This document shows, one piece after another, positions 4,362-6,635 of a stretch of 6,635 nucleotides of DNA. Made by a program: the position numbers and the translations under genes. The notes beneath the pieces were generated by a model. The model ran no database searches, was not told the origin of the DNA, and worked only from the letters and a program-made list of their open reading frames with translations. Origin of the DNA: Acidobacteriota bacterium (GTDB taxonomy: Bacteria > Acidobacteriota > Terriglobia > Terriglobales > Acidobacteriaceae); NCBI GenBank assembly GCA_021811745.1, contig JAJZNH010000207.1:1-6635 (forward strand), given 5' to 3'. Each line of letters starts with the position of its first letter. The first letter of the stretch is position 1.

Positions 4362-5012
4362 ATGCCGCCTTCAAGCCTCCTCATTGTGGCCGCCGGATAC
4401 CTGCTTGGCTCCATCCCCACCGGCTATCTTTTGGTCCGCCTCTTCCGTCATCAGGACATCCGCGGGGTTGGGAGCGGCAACATCGGCGCCACCAACGTCT
4501 TGCGTGCCGGCGGGAAGGGTCTGGGCGCAATTACTTTTTTTCTCGACATGCTCAAGGGTTGCGCCGCAGTCTGGCTGGGCGCGTTGGGCTGGAACCTTCT
4601 GGTGCGTGGCACTTCTTTTTCTTCCTCCGTTCCGCTGCGGAACTTTGAGGCTTTGGCCGCCCTGTGCGCAGTTCTTGGCCACATGTTCCCTATCTGGCTT
4701 CGTTTTCGGGGCGGCAAAGGCGTGGCCACGGGCTTTGGCGTTTTTCTCGTTGCGGCCCCTTGGGGCGCCCTGGGCGCCATTTCAGTGTTTTTCGTGGTAC
4801 TGGCCTTAAGCCGCTATGTTTCCCTGGCATCGATCCTCGGCTCAGCCAGTTTTCCGCTCCTCGCCTGGTTTTTGGTGCGAGGAGTCCGCCCAGCGTTCTA
4901 TACCGCCGTTGAAGCCACGGTCGCCCTGCTCATCATCCTCAAGCATTACCAGAACATCCGCCGCCTGCTCGCCGGCACGGAATCCCGCTTCGGAGCCAAA
5001 CAACCCGCATGA
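4362..5012 (+). CDS. plsY: Acyl-phosphate:glycerol-3-phosphate acyltransferase PlsY
   Basis: PlsY is an integral membrane enzyme that transfers an acyl chain from acyl phosphate (made by PlsX) to the 1-position of sn-glycerol 3-phosphate, giving lysophosphatidic acid and so starting phospholipid synthesis. The 216 residues match the usual size. It has several hydrophobic helices (about 5-25, 53-80, 95-110, 125-148, 152-172, 180-193). The three known motifs are present: GSIPTGYL plus IRGVGSGNIGATN with R34 and S38 (motif 1); GHMFPIWLRFRGGKGVATG with the glycine-rich phosphate loop at 117-123 (motif 2); and KHYQNIRRLLAGTE with H195, N198 and E207 (motif 3). ATG 4362 is the first possible start after an in-frame TAG. 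Its stop overlaps the gpsA start, so the two are co-translated. Confidence 0.97.
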   Translation: MPPSSLLIVAAGYLLGSIPTGYLLVRLFRHQDIRGVGSGNIGATNVLRAGGKGLGAITFFLDMLKGCAAVWLGALGWNLLVRGTSFSSSVPLRNFEALAALCAVLGHMFPIWLRFRGGKGVATGFGVFLVAAPWGALGAISVFFVVLALSRYVSLASILGSASFPLLAWFLVRGVRPAFYTAVEATVALLIILKHYQNIRRLLAGTESRFGAKQPA

Positions 5013-6022
5013 GCCGCATCTTCGTCTTAGGTCCCGGCGCCTGGGGAACCGCCCTCGCTCTCACCCTTCACCGCCGCGGCGGTCACCAGGTTTCGATGTG
5101 GGCGCACAGCCCCGAGTTCGCCCGGGAGATCCTCGCCGCCGGCGAAAACAAGCAGTTTCTGCCCGGTTTTCCCATTCCCGCCCAGATCCCCATCACCGGC
5201 GACTGCGCGGCGGTGGCCGGCGCTGAGATGGTGGTTTCCGTCATCCCCTCGGAGTTTTTGCGCGCGGTCTTCGCGCGCATCGGGCCGCATCTCCACGCCG
5301 GCCAGATCGTCCTCAGCGCCACCAAGGGCGTCGAGGACCGCACCTTCCTGCGCATGACCGAAGTGATCGCGGACTGCCTCAAAAACCTAAGCGGCTCAGC
5401 CCCTCCGCCGGTCGGCGCGCTCTCTGGGCCCAGCTTCGCTTTGGAAGTCGCCCAGGGCCAGCCTACCGCGCTTACCGTCGCCTTTCGCGACCGAACCGTG
5501 GCCGCGCGCATCCAGCGCGAATTTTCCTCGGAGACCCTCCGGCTCTACACCTCGACGGACGTGACCGGCGTTGAGCTGGGCGGCGCGCTCAAGAACGTCA
5601 TCGCCATCGCCTCCGGCATCGCAGCCGGGATGGATCTGGGCTACAACTCCGCCGCCGCACTCATCACTCGCGGCATTGCCGAGATCACGCGGCTGGCCGT
5701 GGCCTGCGGCGCGCGGCGCGAAACCCTCGCCGGCCTCTCAGGGGTGGGCGATGCGGTGCTCACGTGCACTGGAAGCCTGAGCCGCAACCGCACCGTCGGA
5801 CAGGCCCTGGGCCAGGGCCGCAAGCTGCCTGAGATTCTGGAGTCGCTCGGCGGCAAGGTCGCGGAGGGCGTCTTCACCACGCGCGCAGCATTGGGGCTGG
5901 CCCGCAAGCACGGCATCGAGATGCCCATTACTGAGCAGATGGAGTTGATCCTCAACGAAGGCAAGGATCCCCGCGAGGCCATTCGCACCCTGATGCTGCG
6001 GCCCGGCAAGGAAGAGCACTAG
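5009..6022 (+). CDS. gpsA: NAD(P)H-dependent glycerol-3-phosphate dehydrogenase GpsA
   Basis: GpsA reduces dihydroxyacetone phosphate to sn-glycerol 3-phosphate in the cytoplasm, supplying the acceptor used by PlsY. The 337 residues are the normal length. The N-terminal Rossmann fold has the nucleotide-binding GPGAWGTALA at 8-17. SATKGVE (103-109, K106) and SGPSFALEVAQGQPTA (139-153) follow. The C-terminal helical domain contains GGALKNVIAIASGIAAG with the conserved lysine K195 and GLSGVGDAVLTCTG with D248, then SRNRTVGQALGQG, all substrate-site signatures. The ATGA overlap with the plsY stop and only a distant GGAG (4992-4995) suggest translation by coupling to plsY. Placing consecutive pathway steps in one transcript fits joint control of lipid head-group supply and use. 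Confidence 0.98.
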   Translation: MSRIFVLGPGAWGTALALTLHRRGGHQVSMWAHSPEFAREILAAGENKQFLPGFPIPAQIPITGDCAAVAGAEMVVSVIPSEFLRAVFARIGPHLHAGQIVLSATKGVEDRTFLRMTEVIADCLKNLSGSAPPPVGALSGPSFALEVAQGQPTALTVAFRDRTVAARIQREFSSETLRLYTSTDVTGVELGGALKNVIAIASGIAAGMDLGYNSAAALITRGIAEITRLAVACGARRETLAGLSGVGDAVLTCTGSLSRNRTVGQALGQGRKLPEILESLGGKVAEGVFTTRAALGLARKHGIEMPITEQMELILNEGKDPREAIRTLMLRPGKEEH

Positions 6023-6116
6023 AAGTGGGACGGTTCGGAAGATGCAGCGCGAAAGCCTGGCTTCAGGGCAGTTTGGCTGCGGGAAACGTCCAGCGAAGAC
6101 GGTGAAGAACGTCGCT

Positions 6117-6134
6117 CAGGGCCCCGATGCCCTG
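6117..6134. terminator. Weak hairpin between gpsA and the convergent gene
   Basis: CAGGGC (6117-6122) and GCCCTG (6129-6134) form a 6-bp stem with loop CCCGAT. There is no T-tract on either strand, so a role in ending gpsA transcription is only possible. No other gene is seen in the 185 bases between gpsA and 6208. Confidence 0.25.
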
Positions 6135-6188
6135 CCCCCATTTGAGGGAGTGGAAGATCGCGAGTGCCGGGCCGGACCCCCCATCTTT

Positions 6189-6208
6189 GATCTGAGCGGC
6201 TTGCCGCT
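6189..6208 (-). terminator. Short palindrome right after the minus-strand stop codon
   Basis: AGCGGCTTGCCGCT (about 6196-6209) is a self-complementary hairpin with 5 to 6 base pairs beginning at the TAA of the minus-strand gene. It lacks a T-tract on the minus strand, so it may be a weak or processed 3' end rather than a full terminator. Confidence 0.25.
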
Positions 6209-6635
6209 TAGCTGATGCTGAAGGTAAGACGCCGCTGGTTCTTCAGATCGGCGGCAGCGAAGCGGACGGCGTAACTGGAAAGCGCGCCCGCAGAGGAGTG
6301 GCGCAGGGGCTGACCGTCGGGCGGGTGGATGTGAACGACGAGATTGCCGGTGAAGGTCGACTCGAAGTCCATGTTGACCTGCCAGGAGCGGCTGGCTTTG
6401 GCCAGGGTGGTCCAGCTGAGGCGGCCAAAGCGCGTGGGGCAATTTCCGACGCTGATCTTTTCGCCAGCGGCGAACCAATGTTTGGGCGCGGCCTTTTGCA
6501 GGTGACAGACCTCGGCGTGGTTTTCTTCGTAGCAGAGCAACCAGCGCAGGCCCATGGCGGGCTGGAGCACGCTGTTGACGACGGCCGACCAGCCGTAGCG
6601 GCTGCCTTCGAGGGGCTCGCCGCCGGGGATCCATG
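6208..6635 (-). CDS. C-terminal part of an unrecognised protein (5' end outside window)
   Basis: The minus-strand frame is open from the window edge to a TAA at 6210-6208, about 142 residues. It reads WIPGGEPLEGSRYGWSAVV, then LQPAMGLRWLLCYEENHAEV, HWFAAGEKISVGNCPTRFG, SWQVNMDFESTFTGNLVVHI and HPPDGQPLR, ending LTFSIS. The alternating hydrophobic strands after residue 60 or so suggest a beta-sandwich at the C-terminus. Blocks such as GSRYGW, NCPTRFG and LVVHIHPPDG look like the last domains of large glycan-active or secreted proteins, but I cannot name a family. This frame is preferred over the overlapping arginine-rich frame (6116-6634) because its composition is normal for a protein and it stops cleanly before a palindrome. 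It converges on gpsA. Confidence 0.68.
   Translation of the reverse strand, partial: WIPGGEPLEGSRYGWSAVVNSVLQPAMGLRWLLCYEENHAEVCHLQKAAPKHWFAAGEKISVGNCPTRFGRLSWTTLAKASRSWQVNMDFESTFTGNLVVHIHPPDGQPLRHSSAGALSSYAVRFAAADLKNQRRLTFSIS

Noticed and set aside
4288..4809. A 173-residue plus-strand frame overlapping plsY
   Set aside because: It is a shadow of plsY in another phase, full of Cys, Trp, Ser and Pro, and has no recognisable domain.
6116..6634. A 172-residue minus-strand frame starting at the window edge
   Set aside because: It is extremely rich in Arg, Pro, Ala and Gln, as expected for an out-of-phase reading of GC-rich DNA; the frame ending at 6208 has normal protein composition.

Overview
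The window looks like a piece of a bacterial chromosome from a moderately GC-rich soil or environmental bacterium. Acidobacteriota would fit the style of the plsY-gpsA pair and the C-terminal fragment at the right edge, but no marker here proves it and I hold this with low confidence. There are no rRNA or tRNA genes and no CRISPR array.

Bases 1-1693 are a layered insertion-sequence wreck. The outer layer is a relic of an IS21-family element lying on the minus strand. What remains of it is an internal istB fragment with the Walker A region at the left edge, a short start of what was probably istA, and a terminal array of 23-bp repeats ending near 1693. Most of istA and the 5' end of istB are missing. 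A complete-looking IS3-family element (351-1605, IS407-like, with orfA, a DDE transposase orfB, inverted repeats and a 4-bp ACAT duplication) has jumped into that repeat array. Removing the IS3 element and one ACAT copy restores an exact 23-bp periodicity. The IS3 orfA and orfB are in an unusual relative frame, as if one base had been lost near the frameshift site.

Bases 1694-3625 carry one complete gene for a membrane polyprenyl-phosphate sugar phosphotransferase, which starts exopolysaccharide or O-antigen type glycans. It has a strong ribosome binding site and a visibly lower GC content than the genes to its right. It is followed by about 330 bases with no convincing gene and then a long hairpin resembling a terminator.

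Bases 3626-4310 hold a small protein made only of a cyclic-nucleotide-binding fold, without a DNA-binding domain, starting at TTG, and followed by a terminator with a second, competing inverted repeat. The intergenic regions before this gene and before the sugar phosphotransferase each contain a perfect GTGA-N6-TCAC palindrome, the core of a CRP-type operator. These are the only two I found in the window.

Bases 4362-6022 are a tightly coupled two-gene phospholipid unit. GpsA makes sn-glycerol 3-phosphate and PlsY acylates it to lysophosphatidic acid; the genes overlap by ATGA. The right edge (6208-6635, minus strand, convergent with gpsA) is the C-terminal part of a larger, unrecognised protein, possibly a carbohydrate-active enzyme. 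I do not see a clearly new biological system. The most interesting points are the paired CRP-like palindromes next to a CRP-fold protein without a DNA-binding domain, and the readable transposition history on the left.
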